Assembly (NCBI RefSeq): GCF_900217905.1
Contig: NZ_OBMO01000001.1
Location: 1-64,000 of the forward strand
Direction: 5' to 3'
Source of the DNA: Alloalcanivorax xenomutans
GTDB taxonomy: Bacteria > Pseudomonadota > Gammaproteobacteria > Pseudomonadales > Alcanivoracaceae
DNA: 64,000 nt
Under the pieces are notes generated by a model. The model worked only from the letters and a program-made list of their open reading frames with translations. It had not been told where the DNA came from and did no database searches. The position numbers were made by a program, and so were the translations under genes. Positions 46,001 through 54,339 of the stretch are shown in pieces (the first letter of the stretch is position 1; each line of letters starts with the position of its first letter).

Positions 46001-46507
46001 GACCACTAAAGCGGTATCCAGCGGTGGCGACACATCCGCCCCCAGCACGTGCTCGAACGACAAGGTCACCGCCTTCAACTGCAAGGCGATGTAGGGCAGG
46101 ACGCCGATGATGGCCACCAACGTGACCAGCACCGCCAACTGGCGTGACTTGCCGTAACGGGCGGCCAGGAAGTCGGCAATGGAAGTAATGTGGTGCTGTT
46201 TGCCCACCGACACCAGCTTGTAGACCAGCGCGGCGCCGAACAGCACGGTGATGATGGGGCCCAGGTAAATAGGCAGGTAGGTCCAGCCGCGCTGGGCGGC
46301 TTCCCCCACGGCGCCATAAAAGGTCCATGAGGTGCAGTACACCCCCAGAGCCAGACTGTAACTCCAGGGATTGTTGACCACCCGCAGGCCGCGCCGCTCG
46401 GCACGGTCTCCCCACCAGGCGATGACAAACAGAATCAGAACATACAGCAGCGCCAGGCCGCCCAACTGCCACAGAGAAACCACCTTGCCTCCGACTACAC
46501 CAACCAC
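43019..46507 (-). CDS. crbS: Hybrid histidine kinase with symporter domain (CrbS-like)
   Basis: 1162 residues: an N-terminal SSS-type membrane domain (about 1-500), a linker, a PAS domain (LLRTTIETISQGICVVDRD), a HisKA with AAAGHDLMQPLNA (phospho-His), HATPase (NLLSNAVRYTD, GLGLGLAIADRI) and a C-terminal receiver (PDLLVVDYQLDHGE). This is the CrbS/CbrA-type layout; the symporter-like part may sense or transport acetate-related solutes. GTG start. Confidence 0.92.
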   Translation of the reverse strand: MVGVVGGKVVSLWQLGGLALLYVLILFVIAWWGDRAERRGLRVVNNPWSYSLALGVYCTSWTFYGAVGEAAQRGWTYLPIYLGPIITVLFGAALVYKLVSVGKQHHITSIADFLAARYGKSRQLAVLVTLVAIIGVLPYIALQLKAVTLSFEHVLGADVSPPLDTALVVTALMALFTLLFGTRHIDATEHQSGLMLAVSFESFVKLVSFVIVGLFCLFGIYSGPFDLWNRVTTDATIRGLFEPTLFSQGFVTALLLSMLAIICLPRQFHVGVVENNDLRHLRSSRWVLPLYLLLFAVFVLPIVAAGLQMLPPGTKEDMFMLSLPMATGNHGLLLVSFIGGIAAATGMVIVSTIALAIMLTNEILLPAWVQYRIQGKEELSDLSGQLRFLRRLSIVLLLILAFLFHTIIDRIQGLAHLGLISFAAVAQFAPALLGGLYWHKGHRAGAFIGMIVGFVIWLYCLLLPLMLPDPAVDWLNLHGLLGLGVLRPHALFGIEGLDPLTHGVFWSLSLNLAAYIYFSRRSFREALDETQATRFVDTPTDWWREKMGHPLISTAELLQVCERGLGHPRARTLFFDYLERRQVPADLQLPAPLHLVRYVERLLAGAMGASTARIVMGSLLSKQNVRHDEMVRIMDEASQLIQFNHQLLRTTIETISQGICVVDRDLNVVAWNQAYVRMFEYPEGLIRLGRPIEEVYRYNAGRGFYDGDDLEEDVNKRVQLLREGHAHRFERELPNGVVVEVRGNPMEGGGFVSTYMDVTERKRDEIALRQINENLEQMVSERTRRLSELNAKLEQANEGKTRFLAAAGHDLMQPLNAAHLFVSSLGQRLSRKEEDFAYETEVLGHIDSSLQAAEQIISALLEISRLDTGTMPSHPAPVSLRPLMSQLGQEFGVLARDQALSLHLVAPDVEVRTDPTLLRRVLQNLLSNAVRYTDRGKVLFGCRRDGDWVRIEIWDTGPGIPEDQLTQVFREFLRLPQQGRRQVKGLGLGLAIADRICRLLEHPLTVRSWPDKGTVFSVSVPRIRSQTPMAAPVDVIEEPQRDIQGMRVFCVDNDAALLASLEALFRALGCEPVVAGSVGEAIEKAKNQPAPDLLVVDYQLDHGETGFQVIEALDGYWDDVVPAVLITADRRPEIRTMAEEMGVQFLQKPVNQDALLAVLRAL

Positions 46508-46591
46508 ACGCGGCCAACCTGCCGACGTCTCTCAGCGTGGGCACGAAGCCGCTGTACGAGCTTGGTCCGGGCGGCGGGCCACTGCCAAACA

Positions 46592-46813
46592 TCACCACAG
46601 CATCAAGGCACGCGCGAAGCGAATCACCACCGCCAGCAATAATAACAATACACCCGCGCGCTGCGCCTTGAACTCCGCCACCGACAGCGCCATGCCACGG
46701 GCCCAGAAGCGTGCCACGCCGCGCCAATCCCCGGTGCGACGCCAATAGTGCGCATAGGCACCCAGGACAATCAACAGCCCCAGGGTCAACAATGTGGTTT
46801 CCAAATACACCAT
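46592..46813 (-). CDS. Small membrane protein upstream of crbS
   Basis: 73 residues, two hydrophobic segments (TLLTLGLLIVLGAYAHYW and RAGVLLLLLAVVIRFARAL) joined by a basic loop. Not assigned to a family. A strong AAGGAGGGG Shine-Dalgarno supports it, and it lies 84 bases before crbS in the acetate cluster. Confidence 0.8.
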   Translation of the reverse strand: MVYLETTLLTLGLLIVLGAYAHYWRRTGDWRGVARFWARGMALSVAEFKAQRAGVLLLLLAVVIRFARALMLW

Positions 46814-46839
46814 GGTTTACCCCTCCTTACTAGCGCCGC

Positions 46840-47445
46840 TCAGCTCTTTTCCATCAATCTGGTGTACATCAGCGCGGCCGTGGTGGCATCACCGCGAGCG
46901 CTGTGTCTGCCCATAACCGGAACCCCCAAGTCCGCCGCCACCTGCTCAAAACGCAAATCCGCCACCTGCTCGGGCTGACGATGGCGCAGACGCTTCTGGT
47001 ACAGATTGCTCAACTCGATACGGCGATTGGGGATCTCAAAACCAAACAGGGTTTTCGTATAACGATTGAGAATGGCCATATCGAAGCTCAGACACCAGCC
47101 CACCAGCGGCCGGTTATCAATAAAGGCGAGTAGTTGCTCCAGGACCCGGCGAACCTCACCGCCCTCACGTAAATCCACCGGCCGCAAACGATGAATACGA
47201 ATCGACGTGGCATCCAGAGAGGCCGGCGCCTGAAGATGCAGGTTCAACGCAGCGCCCGCCCTCACTCGCCCGTGACTGATGGGCACCGCCGCCACCGATA
47301 CCAGTTCCGCGCGGCGAACATCCAGCCCGGTGGTTTCGCAATCGATCGCCACCAGCTCATCCGCATCCGCCGGCAATTCGAACATATGAGAGAAGGGACC
47401 GTCGCCGTGCCGGTGGCGTTGCCAGATGCGCTTCAATGTATGCAT
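46840..47445 (-). CDS. DEDDh 3'-5' exonuclease (DnaQ-like)
   Basis: 201 residues of the DNA polymerase III epsilon-like fold: LVAIDCETTGLD (Asp, Glu), GWCLSFDMAILNRY (Asp) and GRHSARGDATTAA (His, Asp). Found beside the DUF294 protein in acetate-switch clusters, role there unknown. The GGAG before ATG 47445 comes from the heptamer array. Confidence 0.88.
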   Translation of the reverse strand: MHTLKRIWQRHRHGDGPFSHMFELPADADELVAIDCETTGLDVRRAELVSVAAVPISHGRVRAGAALNLHLQAPASLDATSIRIHRLRPVDLREGGEVRRVLEQLLAFIDNRPLVGWCLSFDMAILNRYTKTLFGFEIPNRRIELSNLYQKRLRHRQPEQVADLRFEQVAADLGVPVMGRHSARGDATTAALMYTRLMEKS

Positions 47446-47447
47446 GG

Positions 47448-47517
47448 TTCAGTACTCCGGATTCGGTGCTCTGGATTCAGTATTCAAGATTCAGGACTCA
47501 AGCGTCAGTACTCAAGA
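47448..47517. repeat. Ten 7-bp units (five 14-bp repeats)
   Basis: Units of 14 bp at 47448, 47462, 47476, 47490 and 47504: TTCAGTACTCCGGA, TTCGGTGCTCTGGA, TTCAGTATTCAAGA, TTCAGGACTCAAGC, GTCAGTACTCAAGA. Each is two degenerate heptamers. The array fills the gap between the exonuclease start and the DUF294 stop and encodes the last codons of the latter. Confidence 0.88.
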
Positions 47518-49412
47518 TGGAAACGGCGACTCAGACTTTTCTTGAAATCATTGACCACATGCAAGGCGTCGCGCAGCATATCCCGCTCCAGGGACGACAA
47601 GCCGGCGACGTTGACCTGATTGCCGGAATCCAACGTGGCTCCAGGCTCGGACATGAATCTCATCTGCTGCCGCAGCCGCAACTCGGAAAACACCGACAAC
47701 GCGCCGCCGAGATCATCGGCCATTTCCGCTTCCAGATGACCGGCATCGGCCAGGCGCGTCAGCCGGGCCAGGGTATTGGTTTCCCGTATGCGATAACGCA
47801 GGCTCAATGCCCGCACTCCGTGAACCAGCGGGAAAACACCGCCCTTCTTGATATCCAGGGTCCGGTCGCGGGTCTTGAGAGTACCGAACAAGGTCAGAGG
47901 CGTGGCGAAATGCAGAACCGGACGGGCAAATTGGGACAGCAGAATTTCGTCGTGACTGCAGTGCTCGAATAACAGGTCCCGCAGTCGTTCCACCAAACGC
48001 ACCTGCCCCGCCACCGAATGAGCATCGGCCAGAATCGCCAGCCGCATCATAGCGGCGTCATCGCCTTGCCCCACCCAGCGCCGGATACGCCGGCGCCAAT
48101 CGGTCAACGTACCCACCCACTCCGGATTCGACGCCATAATGCCACCAGGACAACGGGGGTAACCCAGACGCACCAGCGTATCGGTAAAAGCACGGGAAAG
48201 ATCGCGTAGTTCCGGCCAGTTCAGATCCTCTTCCAGAATCAGGCCATTATCCTGATCGGTTTTCAGTATCTGCTCGCCACGTCCTTCGCTGCCAAAGACC
48301 ATAAGACAACACTGCATCGCCCGCGTCCGAGGCATCAGAAACTCAAAGGCACGGGCAATAATGCGGCCGTTGAGCGCCGCCATCAGTTCCATGGCGAAAC
48401 GCATGCGCACGCCCTGAGCCATCAGCGCCTGTACTAACTCAGGCAGACGGGCACTGGCCAATACCAGGGCATCCATATCCTCCGCCCGCTCCACTTCCAG
48501 CCCCACCACATAGGAGCGACTGGAAAAGAAACTGAGCACATCCGGCAATTCCACCACGCCCAAGGCGCGGCCCTCCGCCATCACCACCACCCGGGTCACC
48601 TGATGCCGGGTCATGCGTACCAGAGCGGCGAACAGGAATTCATCCGGATCAACGGTTACCAGGGCAAACGACGCCAATCCCAACGCCGGGCTTCGCGGAG
48701 TCAGCTCTTCCTCCACCAGTCCACGCAGCAAATCGGTTTTGGTGATCACCCCAACCTGGGCGCCCGCTTCCAATAACAAGCTGTCGACACCATGCTGGGT
48801 CAGTTCCGTGGCCGCATCGCCAATAGTCCCGTCCGCGGCCAGCAATACCGGCTCGCGCATGCACTCACTGACGCGCGCCAACATGAAACCGGCCAAGGTG
48901 ACACCGCCTTCACGCCGCTCCGCCAGCAGCTGACTCTTTGCCGCCAACCTCGCCTGGAAGTAATCCGCGAAGGTGGGTTCTTCATTACACAGAGCCTGAA
49001 ACAGCTCCGCCGGAATCAAATAGCAAAGCGCTTCTTCCTCCACCTTGAACCGGTAACGGCTGGTGCCGTTGAAGACGGTGATGGCGCCGAACAGATCATC
49101 ATCGGTATAGACCGCAATCCGTGCCGACGCCTCCGGAGCACGGGGGTCCATCTCCACCACCACGCCTTTGTGGACCACATAGACATAGTCGGTGGCATCA
49201 CCGGCGTCGAGAATCACGGTTCCGGCGGACAGAAACGTCATTTCCACCGCCTGGCGCAAACGGTCACGGCCCTGTTTTCCCAACAGGGAGAACGGCAATT
49301 GCTCGAAGTTCAGATCCACCTTTGCCCTGTCCTCCCGGAATCCCCTTCCTCCACGGAACGGGCCTACCGGATAAGCCATCCGGATAAACCAACCCTTGGA
49401 TTGGCTTATCAC
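47505..49412 (-). CDS. DUF294 nucleotidyltransferase-like protein with cNMP-binding and CBS domains
   Basis: 635 residues: a cyclic-nucleotide-binding fold (AVEMTFLSAGTVILDAGDATDYVYVV), two CBS motifs (about 150-300), then DUF294 GlnD-like nucleotidyltransferase (MVFGSEGRGEQILKTDQDNGLI). Probably a sensor that modifies a partner in response to energy state. GTG at 49412 or ATG at 49379 are possible starts; neither has a clear Shine-Dalgarno. Confidence 0.88.
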   Translation of the reverse strand: MISQSKGWFIRMAYPVGPFRGGRGFREDRAKVDLNFEQLPFSLLGKQGRDRLRQAVEMTFLSAGTVILDAGDATDYVYVVHKGVVVEMDPRAPEASARIAVYTDDDLFGAITVFNGTSRYRFKVEEEALCYLIPAELFQALCNEEPTFADYFQARLAAKSQLLAERREGGVTLAGFMLARVSECMREPVLLAADGTIGDAATELTQHGVDSLLLEAGAQVGVITKTDLLRGLVEEELTPRSPALGLASFALVTVDPDEFLFAALVRMTRHQVTRVVVMAEGRALGVVELPDVLSFFSSRSYVVGLEVERAEDMDALVLASARLPELVQALMAQGVRMRFAMELMAALNGRIIARAFEFLMPRTRAMQCCLMVFGSEGRGEQILKTDQDNGLILEEDLNWPELRDLSRAFTDTLVRLGYPRCPGGIMASNPEWVGTLTDWRRRIRRWVGQGDDAAMMRLAILADAHSVAGQVRLVERLRDLLFEHCSHDEILLSQFARPVLHFATPLTLFGTLKTRDRTLDIKKGGVFPLVHGVRALSLRYRIRETNTLARLTRLADAGHLEAEMADDLGGALSVFSELRLRQQMRFMSEPGATLDSGNQVNVAGLSSLERDMLRDALHVVNDFKKSLSRRFHLEY

Positions 49413-49503
49413 GATGACCTGACTTTATAACAGTGCCCTGTTAGACGAAGAAGGGCGGAGCGCATCGCACCCCGCCCCCCGGTTTTCGTTCCTGATCCCG
49501 TGA

Positions 49504-51300
49504 TCAGTGTTGTACCGCCGCGCCCGCGCCACGAGGTACCCGAATATCCTCCACAATATGTTGGATATGCTCTGGCGGTGCCTGGGTAACCCGGGAAACC
49601 ACGAAAGCCACCACGAAGTTAAGAATCATGCCAACCGTGCCAATCCCTTCCGGAGAGACACCAAACAACCAGTTATCGGCGGTGTTCAGCTCCGGAGAGA
49701 TGAATTTGAAGTAGACGATATAGCCAAAGGTGAAGGCCAGCCCCACCAGCATGCCGGCAATCGCCCCTTCCTTGTTCATGCGGCGATAGAAAATACCCAT
49801 CAGAATCACCGGGAAGAAACTGGCCGCCGCCAGACCGAAGGCAAAGGCCACCACCTGAGCCACGAAACCGGGTGGATTGATACCGAAGTACCCAGCGATA
49901 ACGATAGCGACGATGGCCGCAAGCCGCGCTGCTAGCAATTCCTGCTTCTCACTGATCCCGGGCATCAGGGTTTTCTTCAAAAGGTCGTGGGAAATCGCCG
50001 ACGATATCACCAGTAACAATCCGGCCGCCGTCGACAAGGCCGCGGCCACGCCGCCGGCCGCCACCAGAGCGATTACCCAGGCCGGCAAATTACCGATTTC
50101 CGGGTTGGCCAGAACGATAATGTCTCGGTCAATGTAAACTTCGGAGGCATTATCAGTGGGAGTATTGGTCAGCACACGCTCCCCTTGTGCACCGGAGGCC
50201 TCCTCGCGGGAGCCGGAGAAAGTCGGCTTGCCCTCGAACGGAGCGCCCGCGGCCATCTGTACACGTCCGTCGTTGTTCTTGTCCATCCAGCCGATCAAAC
50301 CGGAGTTCTCCCAGTTATAGAACCAGCCGGGCAGCTCTTTGTATTCCGTGCCGTTCACGGTTTCGATCAGATTGGTACGCGCGAAGGCCCCTACCGCCGG
50401 AGCGGAGGTGTACAACAGGGCGATGAAGAACAGGGCCCAGCCGGCACTGATCCGGGCATCACGTACACGCGGTACAGTGAAGAAACGCACGATAACGTGA
50501 GGCAGGCCGGCGGTCCCGCACATCAGGGCGGCGGTGATGAAGAACACGTCGATGGTGGATTTGCTGCCGTCGGTATAGGCGCCGAAGCCAAGCTCCTGAA
50601 CCACCTGATCCAGGCGTTCCAGAAGATAGACGCCAGTGTCGTTACCGGAGGCATCCAACACCGTGGCGCCAAAGCCGGTTTGTGGCAGTACGTGTCCGGT
50701 CATCATGATGGACAGGAATACCGCCGGCACCAGGAAAGCGAAAATCAGCACGCAATACTGAGCGACCTGAGTGTAGGTAATGCCTTTCATGCCACCCAGT
50801 ACGGCGTAGAAGAACACGATGGCCATGCCGATGATCACGCCGATGTTCACATCCACTTCCAGGAAGCGGGCGAACACGATGCCAACGCCGCGCATCTGCC
50901 CGGCCACATAGGTAAACGATACGAATATCACACAAATCACCGCCACCGTCCGGGCCACGTTGGAGTAGTAACGGTCACCGATGAAATCAGGCACGGTAAA
51001 CTTGCCGAACTTGCGCAGGTAAGGCGCCAGAAGCATCGCCAGGAGGACATAACCACCAGTCCATCCCATCAGGTATACGGAGGCGTCATAGCCGGCGTAG
51101 GCGATAATCCCAGCCATGGAAATAAAGGACGCGGCGGACATCCAGTCCGCGGCCGTGGCGGCACCATTGGCCACCGGGGAAACCCCACCGCCGGCCACGT
51201 AGAACTCCTTGGTGGAACCGGCCCGCGACCAGATCGCGATACCAATATAGAGCGCGAACGACGCGCCCACGAAAATATATGTCAGAAGTTGGACATCCAT
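49504..51300 (-). CDS. ActP-like sodium:solute symporter (acetate type)
   Basis: 598 residues, about 13 helices, of the VC_2705-type SSS subfamily paired with DUF4212. FYVAGGGVSPVANGAATAADWMSAASFIS is the subfamily start, and LPHVIVRFFTVPRVRDAR and AAALSTAAGLLLVISSAISHDLL core blocks. A 70-residue extracytoplasmic loop (about 330-400) is typical. Likely acetate or another small organic acid. Confidence 0.9.
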   Translation of the reverse strand: MDVQLLTYIFVGASFALYIGIAIWSRAGSTKEFYVAGGGVSPVANGAATAADWMSAASFISMAGIIAYAGYDASVYLMGWTGGYVLLAMLLAPYLRKFGKFTVPDFIGDRYYSNVARTVAVICVIFVSFTYVAGQMRGVGIVFARFLEVDVNIGVIIGMAIVFFYAVLGGMKGITYTQVAQYCVLIFAFLVPAVFLSIMMTGHVLPQTGFGATVLDASGNDTGVYLLERLDQVVQELGFGAYTDGSKSTIDVFFITAALMCGTAGLPHVIVRFFTVPRVRDARISAGWALFFIALLYTSAPAVGAFARTNLIETVNGTEYKELPGWFYNWENSGLIGWMDKNNDGRVQMAAGAPFEGKPTFSGSREEASGAQGERVLTNTPTDNASEVYIDRDIIVLANPEIGNLPAWVIALVAAGGVAAALSTAAGLLLVISSAISHDLLKKTLMPGISEKQELLAARLAAIVAIVIAGYFGINPPGFVAQVVAFAFGLAAASFFPVILMGIFYRRMNKEGAIAGMLVGLAFTFGYIVYFKFISPELNTADNWLFGVSPEGIGTVGMILNFVVAFVVSRVTQAPPEHIQHIVEDIRVPRGAGAAVQH

Positions 51301-51329
51301 ACTCTTATCCTCATTGTTATCGAGCTGGT

Positions 51330-51587
51330 TTACTGCTCGTCCACGTCGAATTTCTTATCCAGCTTGTTCATGGAATGGGCATACATGACGATCAGTACCA
51401 GGAACACATAGATCGATCCCTGTTGCGCAAACCAGAAGCCGAGTTTGAAACCGAAGAACTGGATAGCATTCAGTTGATCCACGAGCAGGATGCCGAAGCC
51501 GTAGGAGACGACAAACCAGACAACGAGATAGGAGAAGATCAATCTCAGGTTGGCGGCCCAATAGTCGCGGGCGTTTTTTTCTCTCAT
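51330..51587 (-). CDS. DUF4212 small subunit of the symporter
   Basis: 85 residues, two helices (LIFSYLVVWFVVSYGFGILLV, GSIYVFLVLIVMYAHSM). DUF4212 proteins are always next to this symporter type. 29 bases separate it from the symporter, which follows. Confidence 0.92.
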   Translation of the reverse strand: MREKNARDYWAANLRLIFSYLVVWFVVSYGFGILLVDQLNAIQFFGFKLGFWFAQQGSIYVFLVLIVMYAHSMNKLDKKFDVDEQ

Positions 51588-51771
51588 TAGTTAACCCCTT
51601 TCCCAGTGACGATTCCCAGTGACGATGACGGCACTGACAGCGAACCCTTTCCGCAATACACAGCCAAGCTTTCACCGGACAGGCACGAACGGTCCGCATC
51701 TAAGATGCCTAAACAAAGCCGAATGGCGCGACAGTATGACTTTAGTCGAAGGGCGGAGCCGGCGGCGCTAG

Positions 51772-51960
51772 GGCCTGTTCACCCTATTTCCACCGCGCCT
51801 GTTGCGGCTAAAACGTCACCAATCCAGGCACGAGGAGAGAAGTTTGGTCATTCCAAATGAACGACGAGTAACGCACAGTGGTGACGTTTTAGCCGCAACC
51901 CGAAGGGCTGGAGGCCAAAAGGGCATCCAGCAGGCGCGATGGAAATAGGGTGAACAGGCC
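51772..51960. mobile_element. 189-bp MITE at the end of the CHASE2 kinase gene
   Basis: Terminal repeats of about 30 bp with one mismatch (GGCCTGTTCACCCTATTTCC...) are flanked by CTAG on both sides (51768-51771, 51961-51964), a YTAR-type duplication as for IS5. Inside, GTTGCGGCTAAAACGTCACC and its complement form a second stem, and GCAACCCGAAGGGC is shared with the 17076 element. No ORF. Confidence 0.9.
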
Positions 51961-54297
51961 CTAGTCGCCGGCGTCCGCATAGGCGGGAAAGTTCAGGGTA
52001 AATGCGGAGCCCTGGCGCACCACGCTCCGGCACTGGATTTCGCCATTATGCTTGTCCATCACCGTTTTCACGAAGGCCAGCCCCAACCCCAGGCCGGTGG
52101 CCATGTTGTCGGCATCGAAGCGGCGATAGCTCTCAAACAGATAGGGAATATCATGGCTGGCAATGCCGACCCCCTGGTCGCTGACCTGGCAAATGACCCT
52201 GTCGCCGCTTTGCAGAACCGACAGTGTCACCACGCTTCGGGGCGGGCTGTACTTGATCGCGTTCTCAAGCAGGTTGAACACGGCCCGCACCAGAAAGCCC
52301 TGGTCGCCCCAAATAGGCCCGCCGTCATCGTCAAGGTTATCGCTTTCCAAGCGGATACCCTTGGCCTGAGCCAGAGGCCAGGCCCGGTCCAACGCATCCA
52401 TGGCGATATTGGCCAGCAACACCTCTCGAAAATCCAGTGCGCCAAACTCCACCTTGGCCAGCTGCATGAAGTCCTCGATCATATCCAGAGCGGATCGCAC
52501 CTGACGCTCCAGGCGCGCATGGAACTCCCGCGCCGGCAACGCCGCGGTACCGTTCTGCATATCGAGCAGGGCCAGCATACTGGCCTGCGGCGCCTTCATA
52601 TCGTGGGACAAAAACCGCAACATGTGCGCACGCTGTTCCGCCGCGCGCCGTTCACCGGTCATATCCACCAGACTGATCAGCCAGCCGGCATCCAGCGTAA
52701 TCGCCGTCCACAGTGGCGCCACTTCGATACGATAGTGATTTCCCCAACGGTCAAAAAACGCCTGACCATGCCAGTGACGCACATCGGCGAAACGCCCTCC
52801 CTCGGAGAGGAATACCGGCACGGCATCCGCCGGCACCACCGTCAGTAATGCATCCCGCAACTTCCAACTCTCCACCCCCGCGGGATTTCCCACCAGCCAG
52901 CGGGCTTTTCGATTGGCGGCCTTCACCTTGGCCTCGCCATCCACCAGAAACGTCACCACTGGCAGAGAGTCCAGCATGTCGGTGACGAACCGGCGGGAAG
53001 CACGCAGCTGTTGCACACCGGCTTCCAGGGCCATGACCCGGCGATGCAGCGTACTGCCCCAATGCATGCGGGAAGCACTGCCCGCCTCCGGCACCATGTT
53101 CGGCTCACTGCTCAGCGACTCGATCTCACTGCTGAACCAACGCAGGATCACACTCTGACTGCGCCATTGCCATAGCAGATAGAACAATACCAGTCCGGTT
53201 AAGGATGCCGCCGGAGGCCACCAGACTCCCAACCGCAAAGCCAGAGCACATGCCACCATGGTCAGTGTCGCCATCAACGCCATCAGGACGTGGACATAAC
53301 GCAAGCGCGACACCAGCAAGGCGATCATCAAGGCCAGCACCGGCACCATGGACAGCAATATCCTCGTGGCTTTATCCAGCTCGGTAATAACATAGCCATC
53401 CATCAGGCCATTGAGCAGATTAGCCTGGATCTCCACCCCTGCCATGGTGCCCATACGGCCCGATACCGGTACCGCATAGCGATCTCCCAGACCGGCGGCC
53501 GTGGCGCCAACCAGCACGACCCTGTCTTTAAGCAGCTCGTCCGGAACCTCGCCGAGCAACACACTGCTGTAGGACACTCGCGGGAACGCCCCGGGCGTCC
53601 CCCGAAACGGCACCCGGACCAGATGATCCCGATGCCAGGAAGGAGTGTTGTGTATCGACTGGGTTTCCTCGCCCGGCATCGCCATTCCCGTGGCCAACCC
53701 CTTGCTCGCCAGGGAATCGAACAGCGCCCAGGTAAGATGCGGTACCACCTGATCAATAACGCCCTCGCACAGATACAGGCGCCGCACCTTGCCATCCATA
53801 TCCGCTTCCACATTAATGTGTCCGATGCCGGCGGCATTGTCAGCGATGTCAGGCAAAGGCGGATAAACAACGGGGGGCGCCCCCGGCGTCGACATCGGAG
53901 CCCGCGCCAGGGGCACATAGACATTACCGGCACGGGCCATGGAGGCGCCCAGGCGCTGGTCCGCCTTGCCGTCACCTTCCGCTTCCAGAAAAAGGATATC
54001 CATCATCACGGCCTGGGCACCGGCTTCATGCAAGCGGTCCACCAACGCCGCGTGCACCAGCCGGCTCCAGGGCCAGCGCCCGATCTCACGAAGGCTACGG
54101 TCGTCCACGGCGACAATGAGAATGTCGTCGTTCACCGGCTGATCCGCCCAGGCAATCATACGGTCATAGACCGACGCATTGAGTTGTACGAAGTCACGGC
54201 TCGCCATCCAGCCGGTGGCGGCCAGAGCGATCAGTAACAGCACGCCCCACTGGAAAAACAGGCGGCGAAATAATGCTTCGCTGGTCAATATGGACAT
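51961..54297 (-). CDS. CHASE2-domain sensor histidine kinase
   Basis: 778 residues: N-terminal helix, CHASE2 sensor (about 35-310: ILIVAVDDRSLREIGRWPW), three membrane helices, a PAS, HisKA (RFLSHDMKAPQASML) and HATPase (NLLENAIKYSPP, GLGLGLAFVKTV). Downstream of the FecR/LysM gene with 42 bases between; may pair with the OmpR-type regulator at 61107. The stop codon lies in the MITE target CTAG. A TTG at 54333 is an alternative start. Confidence 0.9.
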   Translation of the reverse strand: MSILTSEALFRRLFFQWGVLLLIALAATGWMASRDFVQLNASVYDRMIAWADQPVNDDILIVAVDDRSLREIGRWPWSRLVHAALVDRLHEAGAQAVMMDILFLEAEGDGKADQRLGASMARAGNVYVPLARAPMSTPGAPPVVYPPLPDIADNAAGIGHINVEADMDGKVRRLYLCEGVIDQVVPHLTWALFDSLASKGLATGMAMPGEETQSIHNTPSWHRDHLVRVPFRGTPGAFPRVSYSSVLLGEVPDELLKDRVVLVGATAAGLGDRYAVPVSGRMGTMAGVEIQANLLNGLMDGYVITELDKATRILLSMVPVLALMIALLVSRLRYVHVLMALMATLTMVACALALRLGVWWPPAASLTGLVLFYLLWQWRSQSVILRWFSSEIESLSSEPNMVPEAGSASRMHWGSTLHRRVMALEAGVQQLRASRRFVTDMLDSLPVVTFLVDGEAKVKAANRKARWLVGNPAGVESWKLRDALLTVVPADAVPVFLSEGGRFADVRHWHGQAFFDRWGNHYRIEVAPLWTAITLDAGWLISLVDMTGERRAAEQRAHMLRFLSHDMKAPQASMLALLDMQNGTAALPAREFHARLERQVRSALDMIEDFMQLAKVEFGALDFREVLLANIAMDALDRAWPLAQAKGIRLESDNLDDDGGPIWGDQGFLVRAVFNLLENAIKYSPPRSVVTLSVLQSGDRVICQVSDQGVGIASHDIPYLFESYRRFDADNMATGLGLGLAFVKTVMDKHNGEIQCRSVVRQGSAFTLNFPAYADAGD

Positions 54298-54339
54298 CAG
54301 GACAGCTTGCTGGCAAGGAGAATCGAAAAGCAAGGGGGC

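Noticed and set aside
44327-46009. 560-codon plus-strand frame opposite crbS
   Set aside because: Gln/His-rich antisense frame with no family blocks.
47448-47517. CRISPR array
   Set aside because: Repeats are 7/14 bp with no unique spacers and no cas genes nearby.
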